A stretch of 64,000 nucleotides of DNA from NCBI GenBank assembly GCA_905221605.1, contig CAJNDS010001158.1, positions 647,501 through 711,500 on the forward strand. Direction: 5' to 3'. Both the position numbers and the translations under genes were made by a program. Of the stretch, positions 1 to 9,900 are shown piece by piece. The DNA comes from Symbiodinium natans (taxonomy: Eukaryota; Sar; Dinophyceae; Suessiales; Symbiodiniaceae). Below the pieces are notes generated by a model that was not told where the DNA came from, made no database searches, and saw only the letters and a list, made by a program, of their open reading frames with translations. Numbering within the stretch: position 1 is the stretch's first letter; the number at the start of each line of letters is the position of its first letter.

Positions 1-260
1 TTGCTGCAAAAGATGTGCCGGTTTTTCCGGTTTTTCAAGCCGTGTTTCCGATTGCGGGATGTGGGGAATTCCGAGAACGAGGGTACCTATTTTGCCGGCG
101 GTGGGGGTTGGGGGGTGGCGGGGCGGGTTTCCTTGAACAAGGAGATCCCCATTTTGGAAATCCCCATGACTCATGTGGCCCTACTGTAACACCCCAAGAC
201 CGTACATAATACACTTAGTTCGGATTGATAGTATATACCCCCAAGTATCCCTCATGTCAG

Positions 261-1952
261 GTTGTGTTTGACACTGGCTCTGGGCATTTCATTGTCCCTT
301 CCAAGAAGTGCGAGGCCGCCCTTCCTCCGGAAAGGGTCTATCGGGTCAGTTCTCAAAATCATGATTCCTTTTTGGGTACCCTAGCTTGTAAGGGCCGCGG
401 TATGATGAGGGCCTCAAAAGGGACCATAGTATAGAGAAGTAACCATCGGCTTAGAGTTTAGGCGTCATAGTTTCTAGACTCTGCCTGCACTCTATTTGAC
501 TTGTCTTGCGCAGATGCCTGCCTGCTCGAATCACACAGCTTACGCCCCGAGCTTGACGCACTTGTGCATCACCTCCTGGAAAAGAAAGTCATGCCGAAGT
601 CAGAGAACAGAGAACCTCCACGATCATGCAGCTAAGCATTGAGGATCGCAGTCTTTCTTCTTCGGCGGTCGACCTTGATCATGATGGAAACGTTGTTCCT
701 GCAGATTCTGAGCGAGACCAGGCCGTGGCCAGCCAAACTCAGCAGCAAATCAAAGCAAATCAGCGGCAAATGTTTGTGAGGTTGCCATTGCATATGGAAC
801 TGGGGAAGTTGTTGGTGAGTTCTCACGCGAGGCACAGTGCTCTTCACAGGTCCACAGTGAGTCTGAATCGCCTCCGACTTGAGAGGCCGTTTGCCTATCC
901 AACTACGAGGGTGAAGTGGAGGAGGCAGCGCTAAAACACCCCGACTGCCTCCAGGCTTGATGGTGCTGGCATGTGCTCTCGTGGTGCATGTGTCATGTAT
1001 TCCGGATGCGTTCCGGATGTTGTGGACATTTCAGACCTGCCACATTTGGAGGTGAGGGTTGTGCAAGCAACAGAGATGACCGATGAGCCGTTCCAGCAGT
1101 TTGAGTGCAGAGCCGAGGGTTCTCACAGCGACCATGAAGAAGCAGCAGAAGAGTGACAAATAGAGGAGACATGATGAGACTTCGACTTTCGAGTCCCATG
1201 AGGTTCGATGGAGTTCTTGGACTGGGCTTGGAAAGCTTGGCGCTGGATCCTGAATTCAGCTTCTATGGCCAGCTGACGAGGCTCTGCTGTGTTCTGATGT
1301 CTGCCTGCCTGTGACTTTGCGTTTTACGGTTTTATATGAATCGGCCATGCCAGCTTGTTGCCCGTTCCGCAGCCATTCTTGGCAAACCCGAAGCACCTGC
1401 TGTTGTCTCTGCAACAGCCAGACACCCAGAGGGTGTGATATTTGCGCGGGACTTTGTGGCAGTGCAGCTTGTTGGCAAGCAGGCTGCATTGTTGCTGCAG
1501 ATCTCTGCGCTTCAGCCTTCCATTCTGAGTGCACATTGCAGTCCACACGGCCCCAAGCAAAAATGTCAAGCACCCTTGAGAGAGTGATGACCTACCAGTT
1601 GTGGAGTACAGCAAGTGGCTCTGCCCACGATGTTGTCTGCGGTGGCATGGCTGTAAGCGCATCAGGCCCATTCTCCCCATCCCCCGCCTCAACCTTGCAC
1701 ACCTGCAATCACCGAAAGTCACAACTAAGGTGCATTCGCCGATTGGTGACGATGCCGCTCTATGAAGAGAAACTTATCAGTCCTTTTGCAGTCCACTTTA
1801 CGCAGGACCTTGAACCTCTTGAGCCCCTAGTCGGGACAGACACGGCCAGCCGAGCCTCAGAAAACTCGATTGCAGATGGGAGTTGCTACTTAGCAGGCTC
1901 AGGAAGCAAGAGGAAGCAATGGAGACTAGAAGCCTCTACTCGTACTGCAGTG

Positions 1953-1984
<32 letters not shown>

Positions 1985-4900
1985 GACCTGTTGCCAAAGG
2001 GGTCCTTTCAGGTGAGTAGAAGGGAAAAGTCATAGAAATGATGTTGCCCGAAGCAGGAGCACATCAAGACCCACTTCCAAGATGGGCGGCTCGTGGAAGC
2101 AACGGTTCCAGAAATCCACACAGCCGCCTCAGGCAAGGAACACCTAACACATTGACGAGCAGAGACCGCGGATTAGTTACAGCCTGCTACAGCAGCCCCA
2201 AGCTGTTCCAGGAAGTGGAGACTATGACGTCATTTTGAAAGCACCGTTCCCAAACATTGAGATCCTCCGGTGGCACTCGCCGGAAGGTGGAGACAAGGCT
2301 CGTGAGAGTCGGATTGCTTTCTTTTGACTGAGCATGGCGCCACTCCTACAATCGGTGCACTTAGCTGACGACTATCAGGCACAGCAATGGTACACGTTGG
2401 ACAATCGACGGCTTTATTGTTTGCAGCGCATGGCCGTAAAGCAGCTGAGCTTAAGTCATGTCAGATGTGCCACGCCCCGAGATCTGCGGATTCAAGCATG
2501 TCTGCAACTGACTGAGGCTTTGGCCGAAGCGCGTGGCAGCTGTTGTTGACATCCTGTACGCAGACAATGGCAAAGTAAGGAGGAAGTTCGACTCCACAAC
2601 ATCAGGACGCTCTGTGACTATATCTCCCTCTGTGAAGGCGTGTGAATGGTGCGTGTTCGGGAAAAGTGCTGCACAGTGCTCACATGCCGAAAGCCTGAGT
2701 TTGCGTCACTCCAAAGCAACGGTCACATTTCGGCAATGCGGTGAACATGGTGCACTGAGAATGTGGACCTCTGAGTAAACCTCAGCCCCCTCCCTCCCCC
2801 CAAAGCAATGTTGGTGCGAACAGCTCGGTGGCTTTTTAGTCCCCTCAATCAAATCTAGAGAAAGACATTTGAAATGTGGAGCCTGTTCTTCCGGAAGTTT
2901 CAGTGGGACTATTCTGGCTGTAGGGCCATCGTGGACTGGCCGTGAAAATTAGATCACCTGGCTGTTTTACATTGAATCTCAAAGGCCTGAGGCCTGAAGC
3001 TTGGAATCAACACGCTATAACATGCTGTTCTGCGCGCTTGTTCGCAGTATTCTGGAGCACTCTTCGTAAGTCACTTTGGAGAGTGGAGGTGCCAGCTATC
3101 ACCCGCTGGGACTGGCGCCTTCACGTAGATGGGGCAGCAGACCCCACAGCGCCAGCAGCCTTTGCAGCTATAGACGCAGATGCGGTGGCTTCGCATGTTT
3201 CAGGGCGCATTGCGTCGCTTTCACTGCCCTGCTGTTGCATAAAGCTGCCCCAATGAGAGAATGCCATCAAACTTTCTGGCTTCGCAAACTTAATTGTGGG
3301 TGCGGGCGGGAAGTTGGAATTTCGATCGGTGACAGCTGGCTGGCCTCTAGAGCCTCTGGAGGTTGAGCATATTTGTGCCACGCGCGCAGAGACAGTAGAA
3401 CTCGGCTAAGCTGAAACTTGAACCCCTGCGATTTGAGGCGAAGCCGTCAGTAAGTGACCTCTGCGACGTGCCAGGGCCTGCATTTGAGACTCGAGCTGAA
3501 CTTCAATGTTTGCTGTGTCTGCAAGGCTCCGTCCCGGTGTCTATTTGGGACTGTAGAGGTTTCATGCGCCATGCTGAGGAAACTGTGCTCCGAGACCAGA
3601 CTGCGAGCTTCGTTTCCAGCTTGGCGACACTCCTCGGCGCCAAATCGCAGGCACAGGCTTCTCGAGGCACATTTTTGCCAAGACGACAGATTCGCAAAAC
3701 ACTTGCAAAGTGAGCGTAGCTGAACAAGCTGAACATTCACTGACATGTCAGACGCTGTGGTGCCCATGGTGCCATCACCTACGGAGAGTACTGCGGCATC
3801 CTCGGACGGCTCTGCAGAAAGCCGCGAAGTCTCGCCGCGCGAGGCGCCCGACTCGACGGCTTCCAAGCACGACCTTCTGTACTGTTAATGTCATGCTACA
3901 TCCCCTCCACCCTCCCCAAAGCCCCGAGAACCAGCTCTTCCACCTAAAATTGAATCTTGTCTGGAACCCCAACAGCAGTTGCAGCATATCGAGGACATTG
4001 CTACTGGTTAGCAAAATCTTGAATCACGCTTTTGCAGGCCAAAGCCGAAGAAAGTGCCCTGGAACAGCAGGCAGTGCGGCTGATACAAGTCCAGCTATGT
4101 CAGCCTGGGCGCAAAGGATATGTGTGGCAGCGTAGCTCAGTTTCTCCATGCTGTGAGGCATGTGATCGTGACGTGTATGGTGCTGGTGCTTGCGCGAGAC
4201 TGGTGCAGAGTAAGGATTGAGAATTGGAATAGCCGCTTTCAAAAACAGCTGGGAAGCCTTCGCGCCTTCTTGGAGAGCAAGCCGGCCCCATGCCAAGACC
4301 TGCGTCGTTGCAGGAGGCCGATTTTCACCTCAGCCGCCTGTGTGCAGACCAGGATCTCTTCCTGGTGAAGCCCGGCAAAGGACGAAGCTACAGGGTGGAG
4401 GTTCCACGGACAAATCAAGTACATCTAGATAAAGCCATGAAGACACACGTATGCTCTGGGCTGCAGGCGGTTCCACCAAGCCAAGACTCTGGGGCCACCG
4501 CGAAGAAGTGGCATAAGAAAGGAACTCAACGATCCAGCGTCTTGACATGACATCAAATACCACCAAGCGTGCTGGAGATGTGCTGAGGTTGTGCTGATGC
4601 AAAGCTGACTGTTCCGCCAGAGCACATGAGCACACACTTCTCAGGAACTGGACCCGAAGCAGCTTAAAGTGGCTTAAAGTTCCAAATGCCATTGGGCCTT
4701 TCCCAAAGTGCGGCATACTGGAGATGGTTTTGTGAATTCGCTTTCCATAACCTGGATGACTTTCAATAGCTCACGAGCAGCAAACCTGTACCTGGGCTTG
4801 GTCGGCAGTTCGCAGTTGGAGTCCACTGTAGGCAGTGGTGTCGACAGCCACGCAAGAGCCTCATTTTTGCAACCGCGTCGCCGTATGAACACTGGGCTGG

Positions 4901-5665
4901 AACGTCCGAGTGTTTGCGGGAATCTGCTGTAACACGGACAGAGGCCGCCTCTTGTCAGGGCGCCTCGAATCGAACTGTTATCTTGCGTTGGCTACACGAC
5001 AACTGCGATCAATTGTGTACAATGAGCTACAACCCCGTAGAATCACAAACTGCACGCATGGATCTTGCCTCAGCGACCTCAGCATGTGCCCAGGAATCCA
5101 CTGTACAGATTCTTCTCATTTGCCAGCGAGGTGTGTAACAAGATGCTCCACCGAACAGTGGCACAATGTTTTCCTCGCCGGTTGCCGAACAGAGCTAGGC
5201 GCGAGCACGTGCATTGAGCTCTCACAGGAGAGGACCTACTCGTATCATTTTGGAGCCATATACATACACCTTCGGGCCAGGATGCATGATCTAAAACAGG
5301 CCAGCTTGGCATGGATGCAGAATTAGCTTGGCCCCCCCCCCCCCCCCGCCCCCCCCTCCCCGCCCCCCTGGCCCCCCCTACCCCCCGCCCCCCCCCACCG
5401 TCACAGAAGTAGCTCTCTCTGTGCATGCACCTTTTGGACACAAAGGTGAATGTGATGCAGCTTCTGCAACTGCTACCGGAAACCGAATCGTCGCCCAGCC
5501 AGGATGAGCCAGTTGGAGCCAATCTTCGGCGTCTTCATCGCTAAAGAGGATTGCCGCTGCGTGTTGAGTCTCTTCCCCAAAATGGAAGCTGGGAATCACC
5601 TGGAGGACAAAGATGCGAGCGAGATCTCCCTGGGTGGTCATGGCCTGGACATTCTTCGAAGACCA
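261..5665 (+). CDS. Pepsin-like aspartic protease, N-lobe exons only (split gene, 5' half)
   Basis: Family A1 endopeptidases use two Asp residues, one per lobe. The exons here give only the first lobe. 261-314 encodes VVFDTGSGHFIVPSKKCE with the first catalytic DTGS. About 626-721 encodes AVDLDHDGNVVPADSERDQ. 781-849 encodes VAIAYGTGEVVGEFSREAQC with the flap Tyr-Gly-Thr-Gly. About 1,040-1,104 ends in TDEPFQQF, and 1,203-about 1,280 encodes FDGVLGLGLESLALDPEFSF. After a 4.2 kb break, about 5,510-5,548 (FGVFIAKE) and 5,606-about 5,665 (DKDASEISLGGH) continue the same alignment. Junctions: 722-780 is GC-AG, 1,105-1,202 is GT-AG and 5,549-5,605 is GA-AG. Exon order matches the complete protease downstream. 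The propeptide and start lie before the window or are lost, and no second-lobe exon occurs before 6.9 kb. It may be the 5' half of a gene completed at 12,027-20,033, or a truncated duplicate. Exon edges not listed with a junction are approximate. Confidence 0.75.
435..625 (+). other. Putative intron between protease exons
   Basis: This stretch separates the DTGS exon from the exon with AVDLDHDG. No residues matching the expected Cys-x-x-His-x-Arg segment could be placed with confidence. A short open stretch follows a possible acceptor at about 510 but does not resemble the complete copy. Confidence 0.3.
1285..2050 (+). other. No recognisable gene; contains a poly-G run
   Basis: A 234-codon + frame (1,311-2,015) overlaps - strand frames of 105 and 132 codons. 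It has a Cys- and Ser-rich composition and runs through the poly-G tract, so I do not call it coding. Confidence 0.3.
1952..1981. repeat. Poly-G run (30 G)
   Basis: An uninterrupted G homopolymer. Its true length is uncertain because such runs are poorly resolved by sequencing. Confidence 0.95.
2058..2632 (+). CDS. Exon cluster with a W-Y-x-L-D-N-R-R-L module (unnamed protein)
   Basis: Four + strand pieces read as one domain. About 2,058-2,120 encodes IKTHFQDGRLVEATVPEIH. About 2,247-2,284 encodes PNIEILRWHSPEG. About 2,336-2,454 encodes LLQSVHLADDYQAQQWYTLDNRRLY, shown here as LLQSVHLADD followed by WYTLDNRRLY. About 2,520-2,630 encodes WPKRVAAVVDILYADNGKV, then a Lys/Arg-rich stretch. A DGR segment followed by a D-N-R-R-L segment recalls the substrate loop of ParB/sulfiredoxin-like folds (weak inference). 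The pieces lie between protease exons at about 1,280 and 5,510, so this is either an independent small gene within a large intron or evidence that the protease exons are not one transcript. Splice edges are approximate and no start codon is assigned. Confidence 0.45.
3312..3713 (+). CDS. Unrecognised coding-like exons
   Basis: Two stretches have coding-like composition on the + strand. 3,312-3,412 reads KLEFRSVTAGWPLEPLEVEH and then an Ile-Cys-Ala-Thr segment before a stop. 3,468-3,713 is an 81-codon frame including SVPVSIWDCRGFMRHAEETV and ends in a basic Arg/Lys segment. An opposite-strand frame covers the second stretch, so strand is not certain. No family is recognised. The position within the break of the N-lobe protease fragment is the same as for its neighbours. 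Confidence 0.25.
3745..4440 (+). CDS. Unrecognised gene with acidic Ser/Pro-rich N-terminus and helical segment
   Basis: An ATG at 3,745 opens a 48-codon exon starting MSDAVVPMVPSPTESTAASS. It is rich in Ser, Glu and Ala, typical of a disordered N-terminus. A second stretch near 3,915-4,005 contains KPREPALPPKIESCLEPQQQ and then QLQHIEDIAT. After a pyrimidine-AG at about 4,037, AKAEESALEQQAVRLIQVQ follows, a likely amphipathic or coiled-coil helix. About 4,290-4,440 carries LQEADFHLSRLCADQDLFLV and then KPGKGRSYRVEV. The four pieces share strand and style, so one gene is likely, but exact introns were not resolved. No family is recognised. Confidence 0.4.
4445..5330. other. No recognisable gene
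   Basis: Frames of up to 138 codons exist on both strands with no recognisable motif. 4,708-4,932 and 4,910-5,326 overlap in different frames. The stretch ends in a C-rich tract. Confidence 0.3.
5332..5399. repeat. C-rich low-complexity tract
   Basis: Runs of C broken by single G, T or A. It lies just upstream of the protease exon containing FGVFIAKE. Confidence 0.9.
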
Positions 5666-5685
5666 GGGATGTGTCATGCAGACTC

Positions 5686-6010
5686 ATAATTATTATATAC
5701 ATATATATCTGTTTATACCTATGTACATAAGAAGGATGGAGGGAGAGTGAGCGAGAGAAGGAGCAAAACAAAGAGAAGAGGTTGTCTGCCCTGTTCGCCC
5801 TACGCAAGACCTCGGACTCTCGCCCCCTTCGGGGCGGCTGCCCTTCGGGGGGGCCTTGCGTGGGGAGAAGGGAGAGAGGGGGCTTTGCGTGTGGAGAGAG
5901 AGAGAGAGGGAGAGAGAGAGAGCGAGCGAGGCCCTAGAGTGCGCAGAAGAAGACGACGAGAGCGAGGGCGGGAGGGAGGGAGGGACGGGAGAAGAGGAAG
6001 GGAACCTGCA
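5686..6010. repeat. AT microsatellite followed by purine-rich GA tract
   Basis: An (AT)n segment at about 5,690-5,712 is followed by a strongly strand-asymmetric G/A-rich stretch with (GA)n runs at about 5,893-5,930 and GGGA units at about 5,967-6,000. Polypurine tracts of this kind can form triplex DNA (general knowledge, not shown here). Confidence 0.8.
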
Positions 6011-6950
6011 CCCCCCCAATGAACGAGAGCGGATCCCACCGGGCAGCCCTAAAGCATGTAGAAGAAAAAGAGAAAGGATTCTACTGAATGGGGTCCGAAC
6101 CATACCCCTTGAGCGCTGTCGTGCCGGAGCAACTAGGCCCCATCCCGCACATCTGTGGGAAGGACAAGAAGACAGAAAGACATACAGCAAGAGCGCATCG
6201 GATGAGCATCATAAATACACTCGCCGAACGACAGGGCCGCTCAGGCTCAATTCCCGGTACCGAACTAACCGCACGCCCTTTCTCCAAACGGAGAGTTACC
6301 TACGCTCCAATTACCACTCTTTCAGGTCCGGCCCCCAGCATTCGAGACACGGCATGCGAAACGAAACTTGTGGCCCCGTCGTGAGGTTCTCATGGCGAAG
6401 CAACATCTCTTTGAGATTGCCGCAAAGATTGCCGTGCTCATTCTGCGACCTGCCGTAGAGATTCAGCAATTCAGCACTTACCCAGCAGATGCCGGCATGT
6501 CTACTTGTGGCTACCGTGAGTGGAACCGAGATCCCCGAACTTCGTCGAGTGCGCAGACAGCCCTGGGATGGGGGATGCGCCCCTAGGCTGAACATGGCAT
6601 GGCTGAATGGAGAGAAGAAGTGATAAGTACAGAATGGAGGTCAGTGGAGCGCCTGAACCAAAATCTCACGACGGCGCCAAACAAAAAACCTCCACAAGCA
6701 GTTTCAGATGTACTTAAGAATTCAGACAAACGAAGATATGCATCATGAACGCATGATGATAGAGAGGCTACGAGTTTATACGTTCGGGGGTTGGCTTCTG
6801 AAGTTGGCATACCAGTCGGTTGAGCCCCAGGGTTTGGAAATCGGTGAATCAAGCTGCGACAAACTCCTGGGTTACACTTGATACAACACTTAGAGGCTTG
6901 CGTCAGGAGGGCTGCCAAGAGCTGCCAAGCCTTTCTAAGGACTTCCTTCC
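6011..6950. other. Spacer upstream of the complete protease; no gene seen
   Basis: Overlapping frames of 70-200 codons occur on both strands without recognisable motifs. The pyrimidine-rich sequence ending in AG at about 6,950-6,956 probably marks the 3' end of an intron before the first recognised protease exon. Confidence 0.35.
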
Positions 6951-6956
6951 TTGCAG

Positions 6957-9900
6957 TCCCTCCCCTCGGCAAGTTAGCCGCTGCACCAGACCTTGCTTCG
7001 GCTCTTGCAGCCCTCAAGGCCAAGCAGAGCGCGAAGCAAGCAGGTGAAGCAGGTGAAGCAAGTGAAGCAAGTGAAGGTGCTGCTGTGGAGGGTCAAGTCA
7101 AGGCTGAGCCTGTCAAGATCTTGGACCAGAGCTGCAACGGCACCCAAGCTGCTCCGGGTTTGGCCGGTGATCTTGCTGCTCTACTAGCCAAGAAGGAAAA
7201 AGAAAACCAGACACAGGCTTTGGCAAAGCCATCTACAGACCACTTGCATACAGTTCGCCTTATCAAGCAGTACGTCCCCATCGAGAAAAACGGCAGCGTT
7301 GTCGCGTATAAGACTGCATATTTCGGAAACATTCACGTGGGGAGTCCACAGCCACAAAACTTCACAGTGGTGTTCGACACTGGCTCTGCCCACTTGGTTA
7401 TACCCAACAGTGCCTGCCAGCGTGACACATGCCTCAAACACAATCGCATCCTGCTGATGTTGCTGGCAAGAGTTTTCTATCTAACATGTTTTGCTACGTT
7501 TGCTTTGGCTTGCGCTGCTGTCGTGTAGCACTTGGGCAGACTAAGGATACAACGAGTCGATGTCGGAGAGCGCGATTCCTATAGAGCATGATGGCACCGT
7601 ACTGCCAAAAGGCGGTATCTCCCAGCACTCTGTCAGCATCACCTTTGGCACAGGAAAGGTTTCAGGGACTTTTGTCAAAGACAAAGCATGCTTGGGTGGC
7701 GCGGACTCAAACAACCCCGGCTGCGCAACCGTCAACATGGTTGTGGCCAACGACATGAGCGACCAGCCTTTCAGCTTGTTTCACTTCGATGGGATTTTGG
7801 GGCTGGGCTTGGAAGCCCTTTCCCTCGGCCCTGGATTCAGTTTCTTTGGGCAGATGGCCGCCGAGCTTCCACAGATGCAGTCACGCTTCTCGGTCTTCTT
7901 GGCCCGTAGTGACCAAGGCCAAAGCAGCATCTCCTTTGGAGGGCACGATGAGAGCAAAGCCGCGTCGGGCTTCTCCTGGGTACCCGTGGCCAAACCAGAG
8001 CTGGGCTATTGGCAGGTTCAAGTCTTTCAGGTGCGCATCGGTGACACCGTCCTGGACGAGTGCGCCGACGGAGGCGCGAATTCCATCTGTGAAGTCTTTT
8101 GCTGGGGCAGAAGGGACATGCCCTGTCGGCTGTCATGTGACACGTTCGTCCGTTCGGCCTCTGTAGAAGCATCTTGACTACGAGTTTCGTTCCAAGAATC
8201 AGTGCTGCAGAATTGTTGCTGCGTGCGCTATGCATGCTAGTGGTGTTGGTTCAGGGTGAACCAAGTACTAGCAGCTTTTGTACTGCAAGTGGCCCCTGCC
8301 CTGTCTCTTTCGGAGGCTGTCGTGCTATCCTGGACACGGGCACGTCACTACTTGGAGCTCCCCGCCAGGCCGGGATGTAAACTTGAAGAACCGAACGGCA
8401 GACCGAATTTCAATAGAATGAAAGGACGCCAAAAGCCTGGCACACATCCATTCTTCGACCATAGTGCTGATTCTAGTAACTACTTGTAGATGCAGATTCC
8501 CCAGCTTGGATGCTTGCCAGCTGCAGCAGGGTGGCTGGGTCCGCAATCACCTTAGGTCTCCGAGTGAGTCTCCCCGGCGCTGAACTCTAAACCGTTATGT
8601 CAGAATGATATTCTAGACATCGTATCAAGGTAGAGCTACTCTTTTTCTCTGTTGCAGCATCCTTCAAAGTTTAACGCTACGCGACCCGCCTCGGCCGGGG
8701 CCTGCCCAGCGGCGAGGCAACCGAAAGCGGAGGTCGTGGGTGCGAAGGTGCTATAGGCTTCAGGGCCTTGAGAGGCTTCGAGCCCTGTTGTATCTTGCAG
8801 GCTCATACGTAGACCAGGCACCCCACATGTGAGGGTTGTTCTAAACCCCCCGCTCTTGACGTAGTACTACAGACGCGATTTATTCATAAGACCACTCTTG
8901 TAAAAGCCTTCCAAACATGGTGTGCACGCAAGAACGCGCAAGGGCGGGCGCAAGTGCGTGCAGGGGGCATATTTAATATATCAATACAAATACAAAGCCA
9001 TCTACATGAGAACTTTGTAACATAAGATATTATGCAAAAATTGGTGTGCGCGCAAGAAGTGCGCAAGCGCGCGCAAGGGCGGGCGCAAGGGGTATTTTTA
9101 CGTAACTCGTCGGAACAAGAATATCGATCAACCCCCATGTGGGAGCGAAGAAAAGCCGGTGGGTAGAGGTGAGGGGGTAGGCTTGACAGGGGAGTGGGCA
9201 GGTGGTCGGGGGTTAGTGGGGGTGGGGGGAAAATTTGTGTGATGCCCCAGGACTCGCTCCCGGACACTAGGAGACCCATTCCAAGTAAAAAAGTGCCGGT
9301 GCACGTTGGGGAGGGGATTAGTGGTGGGGTAGCTGCTTTATGATACCCAGACACCCACGGCCCGAGGCCTCGGCAGGGTTGGTCTTTGATCATATGCCAC
9401 ACATTGCAGCTTTGCATGTGCTCCCCCTCCTCTCTGTTGGTCGAACAAATTGCTTGCTGTGAAGTTCAACAAAGCGCGCTAGCACATGCTGACGCCATTG
9501 CAAGCTGCCTTGCGGCACACAGCCGCAGCCTGTCACTGCTTCCGCTAGCTTTGATGCTCCCACCCACACGTGACATTCTGAGCCAGCACGGTGTTGAGGA
9601 TGGCTGTTTGGAATCAAGCACCATTTTCTTGCAAGCGGGCCTGGTGTTGCATCACCACCAGTTCTTTGGAGTCAGGCTAGTTAGTTTAAGTAGGCTGGCT
9701 TAAGTAGGCTGGCGTGCGACTGAGTGGGATACCTCGGATACGTATGTTCGAGGCGTCTTGTGGGCTTCCCCCTGCAAACTTGAAGCAACCCTCAAGCCCT
9801 CGGAGGCCATCAAGACGCTCCACTCGCTGCTATCTCGAAACGTCCTGCTTGCTCCACAGGGCATTGGCAACGGGGAAGGACAGAGCATGTCACAACAAGT

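Noticed and set aside
1311-2015. 234-codon + strand open frame
   Set aside because: Runs through the poly-G tract, overlaps long - strand frames, and lacks motifs.
4120-4220. tRNA-like A-box word AGCGTAGCTCAGT
   Set aside because: No matching B box or cloverleaf within the next 60-70 bases.
5856-6458. 200-codon + strand frame rich in Arg/Glu/Gly
   Set aside because: The first half is translation of (GA)n repeat; no motif in the second half.
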